A stretch of 64,000 bases of DNA, from positions 461,688 to 525,687 of the forward strand of contig NZ_LMQI01000001.1 in the NCBI RefSeq assembly GCF_001424125.1. The letters are read 5' to 3'. The position numbers and the translations under genes are program-made. This document shows, one piece after another, positions 17,573-27,521 of the stretch (the first letter of the stretch is position 1; each line of letters begins with the position of its first letter). The notes under the pieces are model-generated. The model did not search any database, was not told the DNA's origin, and saw nothing but the letters and a program-made list of their open reading frames with translations. Source of the DNA: Cellulomonas sp. Leaf395 (lineage in GTDB: Bacteria > Actinomycetota > Actinomycetes > Actinomycetales > Cellulomonadaceae).

Positions 17573-17704
17573 CTACCCGCGCAGGGCTACGCCGCGCGGT
17601 ACCGACTACCCGCGCAGGGCTACGCCGCGCGGTACCGACTACCCGCGCAGGGCTACGCCGCGCGGTACCGACTACCCGCGCAGGGCTACGCCGCGCGGTG
17701 CGCA
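17573..17704. repeat. 33-bp tandem repeat, four copies, between convergent genes
   Basis: The unit begins CTACCCGCGCAGGGCTACG and recurs at 17573, 17606, 17639 and 17672 with a strict 33-base period; the first three are identical over the unit and the last diverges at its end (GTGCGC for GTACCG). Each unit can fold through CCGCGC and GCGCGG arms. It fills the gap after lacI, and the fourth copy holds the stop codon of the facing flavoprotein gene. Confidence 0.9.
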
Positions 17705-19035
17705 GGTCCCAGCAGGCGGTCCAGGTACTCGTTGCTGAACACGCCTTCGGGGTCGGCCTCCGCGCGGACGCGCTGGGCGTCGGTGAAGCGCGGGTAGAGC
17801 GCCGCCAGCTGCTCGGCCTCGAGCCAGTGCATCTTGCCCCAGTGCGGCCGGCCACCCACCTGGGCGACGATCCGCTCGACGGCCGCGAAGTACCGCGCGT
17901 ACGGCAGCCGCAGGTACTGGTGCACCGCGACGTACGCGGTCGTGCGGTCGTGGGCCGTCGAGAGCCACAGGTCGTCCGCCGCCGCGAACCGCACCTCGAC
18001 GGGGAACGGCACGCGCTCACCGCTCGACTCGATCCAGGTGTCGATCTCGCGCAGCACGTGGACCAGCTGGTCGCGCGGGACGGCGTACTCCATCTCGCGG
18101 AACTTCACCCGTCTGGGGGAGACGAACACGTCCGCCGACGGTGCCGTGTACCGGCGCGACGACAGCGCGCGTGCGGCGAGCCCGTTGATCGACGCCGTGG
18201 TCGACGGTGCGAGGGTCGCGATGCTGTTGGCCACCGAGAACACCGCGTTCGACAGGAGCTCGTCGTCCACCCACCCGCGCAGCCGCGGCAAGGGGACCAC
18301 CACGTCGTCGGGCACGCGGTTGTTGCGCTTGGTCAGCGCCCGACGCGTGTGCGGGAACCAGTAGAACTCGAAGTGGTCGTTGCTCTCGACCAGGCCGTCG
18401 GGTCCGTCGAGCTGCTCGAGGACGTCCTCCAGGGGCCACGGCTCCTCGCGGGCCTCCAGGCGGTACGCGGGGACCACCTCGAGGGTCACGGCGGCGAGCA
18501 CGCCGACGCTGCCGAGGCCGAGGCGGGCCAGCTCGAACAGCTCCGGCCGCATCGCCTGGGAGGTCTCGACGACCTCGCCCGTGGCCATGACCAGCCGGGC
18601 GCCGACGACCTGCGTGGACAGTCCGCCCAGCTGCGCGCCGGTGCCGTGCGTGCCGGTCGAGATGGCCCCGGCGATCGACTGCTTGTCGATGTCGCCGAGG
18701 TTGCGCATGGCCAGGCCGTGGTCCGCCAGGAGGGCGTTCAGCGCGCCCAGACGGATGCCGGCCCCCACGGTGACGTGCGTGGTGCCGTCCTCCTGGGGCG
18801 CGACACGCTCGAGCGCGTCCAACGAGTCGAGGCGGAGGTGGACGCCGTCGGTGACCGCGACAGGGGTGAACGAGTGCCCGCCGCCGACAGCGCGGACGCG
18901 GAGGCCGTCGGCGGCGCCGTCGCGCACGGCGGAGGATAGTTCCTCCAGGTCACGCGGTTGCAGCACCCGGCGAGGCGTCGCACGAGCGGTGCGAGCCCAG
19001 TTCTGCCAGTCGACGGATGCGCGGAGTCGTCCCAT
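17686..19035 (-). CDS. FAD-linked oxidase, D-arabinono-1,4-lactone oxidase / L-gulonolactone oxidase family
   Basis: A 449-residue flavoprotein. The FAD-binding domain (VAO/PCMH type) has the site VGGGHSFTP, whose histidine is the usual covalent flavin link, then GAISTGTHGTGAQLGGLSTQ. The C-terminal ALO domain has the characteristic PHWGKMHW and SNEYLDRLLG. Relatives oxidise sugar lactones or alditols with oxygen, releasing hydrogen peroxide. The stop codon lies inside the 33-bp repeat. It diverges from a TetR-MFS-racemase-fold cluster; this flavoprotein and racemase-fold genes are often neighbours in actinobacteria as far as I recall. The substrate is not known. Confidence 0.9.
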   Translation of the reverse strand: MGRLRASVDWQNWARTARATPRRVLQPRDLEELSSAVRDGAADGLRVRAVGGGHSFTPVAVTDGVHLRLDSLDALERVAPQEDGTTHVTVGAGIRLGALNALLADHGLAMRNLGDIDKQSIAGAISTGTHGTGAQLGGLSTQVVGARLVMATGEVVETSQAMRPELFELARLGLGSVGVLAAVTLEVVPAYRLEAREEPWPLEDVLEQLDGPDGLVESNDHFEFYWFPHTRRALTKRNNRVPDDVVVPLPRLRGWVDDELLSNAVFSVANSIATLAPSTTASINGLAARALSSRRYTAPSADVFVSPRRVKFREMEYAVPRDQLVHVLREIDTWIESSGERVPFPVEVRFAAADDLWLSTAHDRTTAYVAVHQYLRLPYARYFAAVERIVAQVGGRPHWGKMHWLEAEQLAALYPRFTDAQRVRAEADPEGVFSNEYLDRLLGPAHRAA

Positions 19036-19077
19036 AATGGTGAAAGGTTGTCCTGGTCGATTGTCCAAGTCAAGTGC

Positions 19078-19091
19078 GTCAAGTCCTTGAC
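19078..19091. promoter_or_regulatory. Candidate TetR operator between flavoprotein and tetR genes
   Basis: GTCAAG-TC-CTTGAC is a 14-bp inverted repeat, with further CAAGTCAAG and GTGACAAGTG repeats beside it (19065-19105). TTGAC elements on both strands suggest overlapping divergent promoters, so a repressor here could control both directions. Confidence 0.5.
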
Positions 19092-19196
19092 TATCGTGAC
19101 AAGTGCTATTGAACTGTGCACTGGGGGAGGCGTCGGCCTCGCCCACCGGCGATGGTCGGCCGGTGGGGCCGTCGCTCGAGGGAGGGGAACCCTGTC

Positions 19197-19829
19197 ATGA
19201 ACCGCTTGCCTGTGGCCGAGAGGCGCGAGCAGCTGATCGAGGCTGCACTCGCCGTCGCGAGCCGGGACGGCATCGATGCTGCCACGGTGCGCGCTGTCGC
19301 CGCAGAGGCAGGGGTCTCGTTGGGGGTGGTGCACTACTGCTTCCAGGACAAGGACGAGCTCCTGCGCGCGATGGCCCACGCGATCACGTCGGCCAACCTC
19401 GAACGCAGCCTCGGGGAGCTGCCCCTGGAGGCCACCGACCCCGAGTCCGTCATCGAGAGCGTCATCGACGCCCTGTGGACAGGTATCCGCGAGTCCCGCG
19501 GTCCGCAGCTGCTGAGCTACGAGCTGACGACGTCCTCGTTGCGGCACGCCGAGCTCAACCAGGTCGCCATCGAGCAGTACCGCGGCCAGTGGGCGGCTGC
19601 CGAGCAGGTCCTGGACCTCGTGGAGCGGTCGGCGCACGTCAGCTGGTCGGTCCCGCGGGGGACGCTCGCGCGCACGATCGTCGCGGTGGTCGACGGGTTC
19701 TCCCTGGCCTGGCTCGTGGACGGTGACAGCGAAGCGGCCCGCAACGGGCTGCAGGGCTTCGGCCGGTTCCTCGCGACTGTCGCCATCCCCGCCTCGCTCG
19801 AGGCTGACGCCGCCGCGACTCTCGCGTGA
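19197..19829 (+). CDS. TetR family transcription regulator
   Basis: A 210-residue TetR protein. The N-terminal helix-turn-helix is at residues 8-50 (REQLIEAALAVASRDGIDAA, then AEAGVSLGVVHYCFQDKDEL), followed by a helical ligand-binding domain. The ATG at 19197 lies 9 bases after a GGGAGGGG ribosome site. Its stop overlaps the start of an MFS transporter (GTGA), and it diverges from the flavoprotein gene across a 14-bp palindrome. It probably represses this cluster; the inducer is unknown. Confidence 0.9.
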   Translation: MNRLPVAERREQLIEAALAVASRDGIDAATVRAVAAEAGVSLGVVHYCFQDKDELLRAMAHAITSANLERSLGELPLEATDPESVIESVIDALWTGIRESRGPQLLSYELTTSSLRHAELNQVAIEQYRGQWAAAEQVLDLVERSAHVSWSVPRGTLARTIVAVVDGFSLAWLVDGDSEAARNGLQGFGRFLATVAIPASLEADAAATLA

Positions 19830-21052
19830 GCGTCCCGCCGGCGGCGCCGGCCAGGCGCGCCCGGATCGCGGTCTCCGCCGGGTTCGCCTCCCAGGGCTTC
19901 GTCTTCGCGATGATCCTCACGAGCCTCGACTCGTTCAAGGACCGCTACGGCATCGACGACCTCACCATCTCCGCGGTCATCCTCGGCGTCTGCGTGATGG
20001 CCGGCGTGGGCACGCTCGCCGCCGACCGGATCGCGCGGACCCCCGGAGGTAGTCGGGCAGTCCTCGGCGCAGGGCTGGTGGTGGTCGCGACCGCCGTGGT
20101 CGTGGTGTCCGTCGCGCCCACGTTCGCGGTGCTGGCTTGCGGCTTCGCCCTGTACGGCGCGGGGCTCGGCATGGTCGACGCCGGCACCAACATGCAGGCG
20201 GTGGCCATCCAGGGCGTCTACGGGAAGTCGCTGCTCACCGGCTTCTACGCCTCGTGGTCGATCGGCGGGATCATCGGCACGGTCCTCATCGCCGTCTCGA
20301 CCGGGCGTGTCTCCACCGACCCCGTCGCGCTCACGCTGCTCCTCGGGACGATCGTCGCCGCCCTGACGTCGGTCGCCGTGTGGCGCGGTGCCTGGCGCGA
20401 GAGGGTCGCTCCCGCCGGCGCGGTCGCCACGCCTGCCGAGCCGCGCATCGACCCGGTCAAGCCCGTGATCCCGTGGGCGCCGTTGGTGCTCCTGGGGCTC
20501 GGGGTCGTGGCGTACTACGTCAACGACCAGGCGATCTCCACGTGGAGCCCGATCTTCATGCACGAGGTGCTCGACACCACGGGGACCATCACCAAGCTCG
20601 GGTACGCGGCCTACCTCGCCATGACGCTCGTCTCGCGCCTCGCCGGTGACCCGTGCGTCCGTCGCTGGGGCCGGGCGGCCGTCGTGCGGGTCGCATCGCT
20701 CGTCGGTGCCGCCGGGCTGCTCCTGGTGATCACCAGCCAGGCGCCCGAGCAGGCCGTGCTCGGCTTCGCGGTCGCCGGTGCGGGCCTGGGCCTGATCGCG
20801 CCCCTGTGCTTCTCCGCCGCCGGGGAGCTGGCGCCCGGCCACGCGGACGCGGTGGTCGCGCGACTGAACGGCTTCAACTACGTGGGTGCCGTCCTGGGCG
20901 GGGTGTTCGTCGGCGTGATCGGGAGCCAGTCCAACCTTCGATGGGGGTTCGCCGTGCCGGCCGTCCTGGTGATCGCCGTGGCGGTCTTCGCCGGCCGCTT
21001 CGGCGTCGTGAGGCGCGACGAGCCCGTCCTGACCGCTGGAGCAGACGCATGA
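19826..21052 (+). CDS. Major facilitator superfamily transporter
   Basis: A 408-residue MFS protein with about twelve hydrophobic helices. The motif-like loop ADRIARTPGGSRAVLGAG follows helix 2, and GLGMVDAGTNMQAVAIQG and SWSIGGIIGTVL are in the first half. The substrate cannot be deduced. It is translationally coupled to the TetR gene upstream (GTGA overlap) and to the racemase-fold gene downstream (ATGA overlap), so the three make one operon that may import or export the amino-compound handled by the next enzyme. Confidence 0.9.
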   Translation: MSVPPAAPARRARIAVSAGFASQGFVFAMILTSLDSFKDRYGIDDLTISAVILGVCVMAGVGTLAADRIARTPGGSRAVLGAGLVVVATAVVVVSVAPTFAVLACGFALYGAGLGMVDAGTNMQAVAIQGVYGKSLLTGFYASWSIGGIIGTVLIAVSTGRVSTDPVALTLLLGTIVAALTSVAVWRGAWRERVAPAGAVATPAEPRIDPVKPVIPWAPLVLLGLGVVAYYVNDQAISTWSPIFMHEVLDTTGTITKLGYAAYLAMTLVSRLAGDPCVRRWGRAAVVRVASLVGAAGLLLVITSQAPEQAVLGFAVAGAGLGLIAPLCFSAAGELAPGHADAVVARLNGFNYVGAVLGGVFVGVIGSQSNLRWGFAVPAVLVIAVAVFAGRFGVVRRDEPVLTAGADA

Positions 21053-22233
21053 CCCGCACCCTCGGCGAGCGTCTCGACGAGGCGACGCGGGGCCTGGCCG
21101 CGCCCCTGGTCGTGGTGGACCTCGATGCGCTCGACGCCAACGCGGCCGACCTCGTCGAGCGGGCCGGCGGGACGCCGATCCGGGTGGCCAGCAAGTCCGT
21201 CCGGGTCCGGCACGTCCTCGAACGCGTCCTGGCGCTCCCCGGGTTCGCCGGCGTCATGGCCTACTCCGTGCGCGAGGCGCTCTGGCTCGTGTCGCAGGGC
21301 GTCGACGACGTCCTGCTGGGCTACCCGAGCGTCGACACGGGCGCGCTCGACGCCCTCGCCGCCGACCCCGCCGCCGCCGGGGCCGTCACGCTCATGGTCG
21401 ACGACGCGGCCCAGGTCGAGCTCGCCGCCCGCGCGGCTGACGCCCACGGCACGACCCTGCGCCTGTGCCTCGACGTCGACGCCTCGCTCAGGGTCAAGAT
21501 CGGTCCGATCGCCGCGCACCTCGGCGTCCGGCGCTCACCGGTGCACTCCGCCGCCGACGCCGGCGCGCTCGCCGCCCTGATCGCCCGTCGGTCCGGAGTC
21601 GACGTGGTCGGAGTCATGTTCTACGAGGCACAGGTGGCCGGGCTGCCCGACTCCTCGCCCGCCGTCCGCGCGGTCAAACGGCTGTCGATCAGGGACCTGG
21701 CCGTCCGTCGCGCCGCCGTCGTCGACGCCGTGCAGTCCGCCGCCGGTCACCAGCTGTCACTGGTCAACTCCGGCGGCTCCGGGTCCGTGGCCTCCAGCGC
21801 CGCCGACCCCGTCGTCACCGAGGTCACCGCCGGCTCCGGCCTGTTCGTGCCGACCCTCTTCGACGCGTACCGCTCGTTCACCCCTCGACCGGCCGCGTTC
21901 TTCGGGCTCGACGTCGTCCGCGTCCCCGGCCCTGGCTTCGCGACCGCGTTCGGCGGCGGGTACATCGCGTCCGGTCCCGCCACGAAGTCCCGCCAGCCCC
22001 GGCCCGTCTGGCCCACCGGGCTGGCGCTGACCAGCCGCGAGGGCGCGGGCGAGGTGCAGACGCCGCTGCGGCTCTCGAGCGGAGCGGACCTGCGGGTCGG
22101 GGACCGGGTCTGGTTCCGGCACGCCAAGTCCGGCGAGGTCATGGAGCGCTTCGAGCAGGTCCACCTGGTCCGCGGCACCACGATCGAGACCACCGTCCCC
22201 ACGTACCGCGGCGAGCAGCACACCTTCGGCTGA
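21049..22233 (+). CDS. PLP-dependent alanine racemase N-terminal-fold protein (amino acid deaminase/aldolase type)
   Basis: A 394-residue fold-III PLP enzyme. The barrel starts PLVVVDLDALDANAADLVER and the likely PLP lysine is in VASKSVRVRHVLE (about residue 47). A C-terminal beta domain ends with EVMERFEQVHLV. Relatives include D-threonine aldolase and D-serine dehydratase-like proteins, usually annotated as amino acid deaminase/aldolase. The ATG overlaps the MFS stop. Its reaction is unknown; the pairing with a sugar-lactone-oxidase-type flavoprotein hints at a shared pathway. Confidence 0.87.
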   Translation: MTRTLGERLDEATRGLAAPLVVVDLDALDANAADLVERAGGTPIRVASKSVRVRHVLERVLALPGFAGVMAYSVREALWLVSQGVDDVLLGYPSVDTGALDALAADPAAAGAVTLMVDDAAQVELAARAADAHGTTLRLCLDVDASLRVKIGPIAAHLGVRRSPVHSAADAGALAALIARRSGVDVVGVMFYEAQVAGLPDSSPAVRAVKRLSIRDLAVRRAAVVDAVQSAAGHQLSLVNSGGSGSVASSAADPVVTEVTAGSGLFVPTLFDAYRSFTPRPAAFFGLDVVRVPGPGFATAFGGGYIASGPATKSRQPRPVWPTGLALTSREGAGEVQTPLRLSSGADLRVGDRVWFRHAKSGEVMERFEQVHLVRGTTIETTVPTYRGEQHTFG

Positions 22234-22264
22234 CCCCGTGAAAGGCGCGGGGGTTCCGCGCCGG

Positions 22265-22270
22265 TAGCCT
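22265..22270 (+). promoter_or_regulatory. -10 element for leaderless cysS
   Basis: TAGCCT, with 6 bases to the cysS GTG. Confidence 0.55.
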
Positions 22271-22276
22271 TGACCG

Positions 22277-23710
22277 GTGACCCTGCGCCTCTTCGACACC
22301 GCGACCCGGACGGTGCGTGACTTCGTCCCACTCGTGCCGAACGAGGTGGGCATCTACCTGTGCGGGGCCACGGTGCAGGCGCCACCGCACATCGGGCACC
22401 TCCGGTCGGGCATCGCGTTCGACGTGCTGGTGCGCTGGCTGCGTCGCACGGGGCACCGCGTCACCCTGGTGCGCAACGTGACCGACATCGACGACAAGAT
22501 CCTGGCCAAGGCCGCCGACGCCGGCGAGCCGTGGTGGGCCTGGGCGACCACGAACGAGCGGGCGTTCACCGCGGCCTACGACGCGCTCGGTGTGCTGCCG
22601 CCCAGCCACGAGCCGCGCGCGACCGGCCACGTCCCCGCGATGATCGAGCTGATGGACCGGCTGGTCCAGACCGGTCACGCGTACACCACCGGCCCCGGCG
22701 ACGTGTGGTTCGACGTGCGCAGCTACCCCGAGTACGGCGCACTGACCAACCAGCGGGTCGACGACATGATCCCCGCGCCGGACGGCACCGTCGACGACGA
22801 CGCCAAGCGCGACCCCCGCGACTTCGCGCTGTGGAAGGCCGCCAAGCCCGGCGAACCGGGGACGGCCTCCTGGGACACCCCGTTCGGCCGCGGCCGGCCC
22901 GGCTGGCACCTCGAGTGCTCGGCGATGGCGCAGCGGTACCTGGGGGAGTCCTTCGACATCCACGGCGGCGGGCTCGACCTGCGCTTCCCCCACCACGAGA
23001 ACGAGCAGGCCCAGTCGCGCGCCGCCGGCTACGGGTTCGCGCAGTACTGGTTGCACAACGGCTGGGTGACGCAGAGCGGCGCCAAGATGAGCAAGTCCCT
23101 GGGCAACGGGCTGCTGGTCACCGTCGTGCTGGCCAAGGAGCGCGCGGCCGTCCTGCGCTACGCCATGACAGCGGTGCAGTACAGCTCGATGCTCGAGTGG
23201 ACCGACGACACCCTGCGCGAGGCCGAGGCCACCTGGGACCGGCTCGCGGGGTTCGTCGAGCGCGCCGCCGAGAAGGTGGGTGTGGCCGACGACGCCGAGG
23301 TCGCAGGCGTCGAGCTGCCCGCCGAGTTCGTCGCCGCGATGGACGACGACCTCAATGTGCCCGCCGCGCTCGCGGTCGTCCACGAGCACCTGCGCACCGG
23401 CAACTCCGCGCTCGCGCGCGGCGACCTGGACGAGTCCCGCGACGCGATGGTGGTGCTGCGGGCGATGCTCGACGTCCTGGGCCTCGACCCCGGCGGCAGC
23501 CAGTGGCGCGCCCACGGCAGCGACGCGCGCTACGCCCGGGCGCTGGAGTCCGTGGTCGCCGCCGAGCTGGAGGCCCGGGCCCAGGCGCGCGCCGCCCGGG
23601 ACTTCGCCACGTCCGACGCGATCCGCGACCGCCTCGCCGCGGCCGGCATCGTCGTGGAGGACTCGTCGTCCGGCGCGCGCTGGTCACTGGCCGCGCGGAC
23701 CGAGGACTGA
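22277..23710 (+). CDS. cysS: Cysteinyl-tRNA synthetase
   Basis: A 477-residue class I synthetase that charges tRNA-Cys. The HIGH motif is PPHIGH (residues 36-41), the zinc-binding cysteine is C29 (YLCGATVQ), zinc/active-site residues are in [10 protein letters not shown] and [10 protein letters not shown], and the KMSKS loop is at about 270. The C-terminal anticodon-binding helical domain is complete. The GTG has no ribosome site but TAGCCT lies 6 bases upstream, so the mRNA is probably leaderless. The next gene, rlmB, is the usual actinobacterial neighbour. Confidence 0.96.
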   Translation: MTLRLFDTATRTVRDFVPLVPNEVGIYLCGATVQAPPHIGHLRSGIAFDVLVRWLRRTGHRVTLVRNVTDIDDKILAKAADAGEPWWAWATTNERAFTAAYDALGVLPPSHEPRATGHVPAMIELMDRLVQTGHAYTTGPGDVWFDVRSYPEYGALTNQRVDDMIPAPDGTVDDDAKRDPRDFALWKAAKPGEPGTASWDTPFGRGRPGWHLECSAMAQRYLGESFDIHGGGLDLRFPHHENEQAQSRAAGYGFAQYWLHNGWVTQSGAKMSKSLGNGLLVTVVLAKERAAVLRYAMTAVQYSSMLEWTDDTLREAEATWDRLAGFVERAAEKVGVADDAEVAGVELPAEFVAAMDDDLNVPAALAVVHEHLRTGNSALARGDLDESRDAMVVLRAMLDVLGLDPGGSQWRAHGSDARYARALESVVAAELEARAQARAARDFATSDAIRDRLAAAGIVVEDSSSGARWSLAARTED

Positions 23711-23762
23711 TCGCGGTGCACCGGCCCGCAGGAGACCACACCACCGAGGGGAGCTGATCAGC

Positions 23763-23825
23763 GTGCGCACCCGTCGTGGAGCGCCGGATCAGACCCCGCA
23801 GCTCGACCATCAGAAGGAGAACTGA
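23763..23825 (+). CDS. Possible 20-residue leader peptide before rlmB
   Basis: A GTG with GAGGGGAG 10 bases upstream opens a 20-codon frame whose last codons (CAG AAG GAG AAC TGA) form the ribosome site of rlmB, two bases before its ATG. The product is hydrophilic and charged. It may couple ribosome arrival to rlmB translation, or be chance. Confidence 0.25.
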   Translation: MRTRRGAPDQTPQLDHQKEN

Positions 23826-23827
23826 AC

Positions 23828-24835
23828 ATGGCCGGAAACTCTGAGCGTCGCGGGGCCGTCCGCAAGGGCAGCTCGAAGAAGGTCGCCAGCGCGGGGACGG
23901 GCGGCAAGAACCGCCGGTCCCTCGAGGGCAGGGGGCCGACGCCGAAGGCGGAGGACCGCGAGTACCACCCCGCGCACAAGGCGAAGCTCGCCGCAGAGCG
24001 CCGGGCGGTCGCGGGCACCCGTGGCACGTCCGGCCGTCAGTCGGCCGGAGCGAGCCGCAGCGCCGCCGGGTCCAAGGGCGGGCGCAAGAGCTCGACCCAC
24101 GAGATCGTCTCCGGCCGGAACTCGGTGGTCGAGGCGCTCCGCGCGGGCATCCCCGTCTCGACCGTGTACATCGCCTCCCGCCTGGAGGCCGACGACCGCA
24201 CGCGCGAGATCATCAGCGCCACCGGGAACTCGAACTACCCCCTGCTCGAGGTCAGCCGCTCCGAGCTGGACCGCCTCACCGACGGGTCCGTGCACCAGGG
24301 CGTCGCCATCCAGGTGCCGCCCTACGCGTACGCGGACGACGACGACCTGCTCGACGCTGCCGCCGAGTCCGACCGCCCGGCGCTGATCGTGGCGCTCGAC
24401 GGCGTGACCGACCCGCGCAACCTCGGGGCGGTGCTGCGGTCCGCCGGGGCGTTCGGCGCCCACGGCGTGCTCGTTCCGGAGCGGCGGGCGGCGGGCGTGA
24501 CGGCGTCGGCGTGGAAGGTGTCCGCGGGTGCGGCGGCGCGCGTCCCGGTCGCCCGGGTGACCAACCTGGTGCGGACGTTGCAGGGGCTCAAGTCGGCGGG
24601 GGTGTTCGTCGTCGGGCTGGACGGCGGCGGCGACGTGTCGATCACCGACCTCCCGTACGCCACGGACCCGCTGGTGCTGGTGGTGGGCTCCGAGGGCAAG
24701 GGTCTGTCGCGGCTGGTCCGCGAGCAGTGCGACGCCATCGCGTCGATCCCGATCGCGTCGGCCGTGGAGTCGCTGAACGCCGGCGTGGCCGCGGGCATCG
24801 CCCTGTTCGAGGTGGCCCGCCAGCGCGCTGTCTAG
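23828..24835 (+). CDS. rlmB: 23S rRNA 2'-O-ribose methyltransferase RlmB (SpoU family)
   Basis: A 335-residue SPOUT methyltransferase that modifies G2251-type guanosine in 23S rRNA with SAM. A substrate-binding domain (about 98-170) is followed by the knotted catalytic domain with motif 1 TDPRNLGAVLRSAGAFG, motif 2 VVGSEGKGLSRLV and motif 3 IPIASAVESLNAGVAAGIAL. The first 95 residues are a lysine/arginine-rich, low-complexity tail absent from the E. coli enzyme but usual in actinobacteria. The ribosome site AGAAGGAG precedes the ATG. It follows cysS by 117 bases. Confidence 0.94.
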   Translation: MAGNSERRGAVRKGSSKKVASAGTGGKNRRSLEGRGPTPKAEDREYHPAHKAKLAAERRAVAGTRGTSGRQSAGASRSAAGSKGGRKSSTHEIVSGRNSVVEALRAGIPVSTVYIASRLEADDRTREIISATGNSNYPLLEVSRSELDRLTDGSVHQGVAIQVPPYAYADDDDLLDAAAESDRPALIVALDGVTDPRNLGAVLRSAGAFGAHGVLVPERRAAGVTASAWKVSAGAAARVPVARVTNLVRTLQGLKSAGVFVVGLDGGGDVSITDLPYATDPLVLVVGSEGKGLSRLVREQCDAIASIPIASAVESLNAGVAAGIALFEVARQRAV

Positions 24836-24844
24836 CTCGCCCGG

Positions 24845-26131
24845 TCAGCCGATGATCTGGTCCGGGTCGACCACCGGGAACGTGTCCGTGTCCGGGATCT
24901 CGCCCGCCTGCACGCCGAGGATCGACTGCTCGTCGGGACGCGTCGGCAGGATGTTCTTCACGTAGCTCTTCGCGGCCTGCTTCATGGGCACGTCGTGGCC
25001 CTGCTGCTCGGACAGGTACCAGCGGTGGTCCAGCAGCTCGTGGTAGATCTGCGCGGGCTCGAGCTTCCCGCGCAGGTCCCGGGGGACGCTGCGGACGGCC
25101 GGCTCGAAGATGTCCGTCAACCAGTCGTGCGCGACGAACGACTCGTCCTCGCGCTGCCGGTCGGTGGCGGCACGGAACTCGTCGAGGTCGTTGAGCAGGC
25201 GGCGGGCCTGGTTCTCCTGCACGTCGAGCCCGGTGAGGCGCATGAGCCGACGGGAGTGGTGTCCGGCGTCCACGACCTTCGGCTGGATGCGCACGCTGGT
25301 GCCGTCGACGTCCGTGGTGATGTCGAGCTCGCCGACGTCGAAGCCGAGGTCGTTGAGGCGGTCGATGCGGGCCTGCACCCGCCAGCGGTCCCCGAACGTG
25401 AACGACTCGGACTCCGTCAGGGCGCGCCACAGCTCGCCGTACCGCTCGGCGAGGGCGTCTCCGATGGCGACGGCGTCGACGTCCTCCTCGAGGAACTCGC
25501 CGGCCTGCAGGTCCATGAGCTCGCCGATGATGTTGACGCGCGCGACCTCGAGGTCGTAGCCGCGCTGGCCGTCGGAGAGCTTGTCGTGCAGGTCGCCCGT
25601 CTCGGCGTCGACCAGGTACGCGGCGAACGTCTCGGCGTCCCGGCGGAACAGGGTGTTCGACAGCGACACGTCGCCCCAGTAGAAGCCGACGAGGTGCAGC
25701 CGGACGAGGAGGACCGCGAGCGCGTCGATGAGCCGGGTCGCGGTGTCGGGGCGCAGCGACTGGCTGAAGAGCGCGCGGTACGGCAGCGAGAACGAGAGGT
25801 GCTTGGTGATGAGCACAGCCTCCAGTCGCTCGCCGTCGGGGTCGGAGCGGCCGGTGATGACGCCGACGGGCTCCACGCTCGGGACGTCGAGGCGTCGGAG
25901 CTGGCGCAGCAGCTCGTACTCGCGATAGGCCACCGTCTCGCCGATCTCCTTCACGGCGATGACCCGGCCGGACATCTTGGCGAACCGCACGATGTGCCGG
26001 GAGATGCCGCGGGGGAGGGCGGCGAGCGTCTCGGCCGGCCAGTCCTCGAGCGGGATGTGCCACGGCAGGTCGAGGAGTGCGGGGTCGGGCGAGGCCGCGG
26101 TGATCTGCAGGCGCTGCGGCGTCGGGCTCAT
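24845..26131 (-). CDS. DUF4032 protein with kinase-like signatures
   Basis: A 428-residue cytoplasmic protein of the actinobacterial DUF4032 family. The N-terminal half carries what look like protein-kinase-fold elements: a lysine in GRVIAVKEIG, a glutamate in YREYELLRQL, a catalytic-loop-like FYWGDVSLSNTLF and a metal-site-like YLVDAETGDL. These positions parallel the lipopolysaccharide-kinase (RIO/WaaP) relatives. The C-terminal half is the DUF4032 region proper. The ATG at 26131 has GAGAGGAT upstream. Function is unknown; its gene faces rlmB with only 9 bases between stops. Confidence 0.85.
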   Translation of the reverse strand: MSPTPQRLQITAASPDPALLDLPWHIPLEDWPAETLAALPRGISRHIVRFAKMSGRVIAVKEIGETVAYREYELLRQLRRLDVPSVEPVGVITGRSDPDGERLEAVLITKHLSFSLPYRALFSQSLRPDTATRLIDALAVLLVRLHLVGFYWGDVSLSNTLFRRDAETFAAYLVDAETGDLHDKLSDGQRGYDLEVARVNIIGELMDLQAGEFLEEDVDAVAIGDALAERYGELWRALTESESFTFGDRWRVQARIDRLNDLGFDVGELDITTDVDGTSVRIQPKVVDAGHHSRRLMRLTGLDVQENQARRLLNDLDEFRAATDRQREDESFVAHDWLTDIFEPAVRSVPRDLRGKLEPAQIYHELLDHRWYLSEQQGHDVPMKQAAKSYVKNILPTRPDEQSILGVQAGEIPDTDTFPVVDPDQIIG

Positions 26132-26221
26132 GGACTCGATCCTCTCAGAGAACGCCGACGGGCAGCCTGACGAGAGCGACAAGGAGCCGGACCAGGTGTG
26201 GCGAGGCGTCAGCCGACGACA

Positions 26222-26257
26222 ACAGGGCGGTCCCGGCCGAGGCCGGGACCGCCCTGT
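26222..26257 (-). terminator. Strong terminator of the MsmK-like ATPase gene
   Basis: Perfect 17-bp arms ACAGGGCGGTCCCGGCC (26222-26238) and its complement (26241-26257) with a GA loop centre, 15 bases after the ATPase stop and upstream of the DUF4032 gene. Confidence 0.85.
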
Positions 26258-26272
26258 CGGGTGGTGCGAAGG

Positions 26273-27400
<1,128 letters not shown>

Positions 27401-27439
27401 GATTGATCAATCCCTTCACCGGCAGGTACGTGCCGGACG

Positions 27440-27446
27440 ATCCGTA
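27440..27446 (-). promoter_or_regulatory. Possible -10 of the msmK promoter
   Basis: On the minus strand TACGGAT, preceded at about 16 bases by GGACAC; the sequence between also contains TTGACA. It would give a leader of roughly 30 bases. Repeated GTGTC units overlap it, including the inverted repeat GTGTC-N6-GACAC at 27463-27478. Confidence 0.35.
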
Positions 27447-27521
27447 GTGAAGAGTGTCAAGAGTGTCCTCGATGACACGGGCGCAGAAAGGGGAAACCTC
27501 CGACGACCCGCGGTCATCATG

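Noticed and set aside
17573-17704. CRISPR array
   Set aside because: The units are contiguous without spacers and no cas genes are nearby; it is a tandem repeat.
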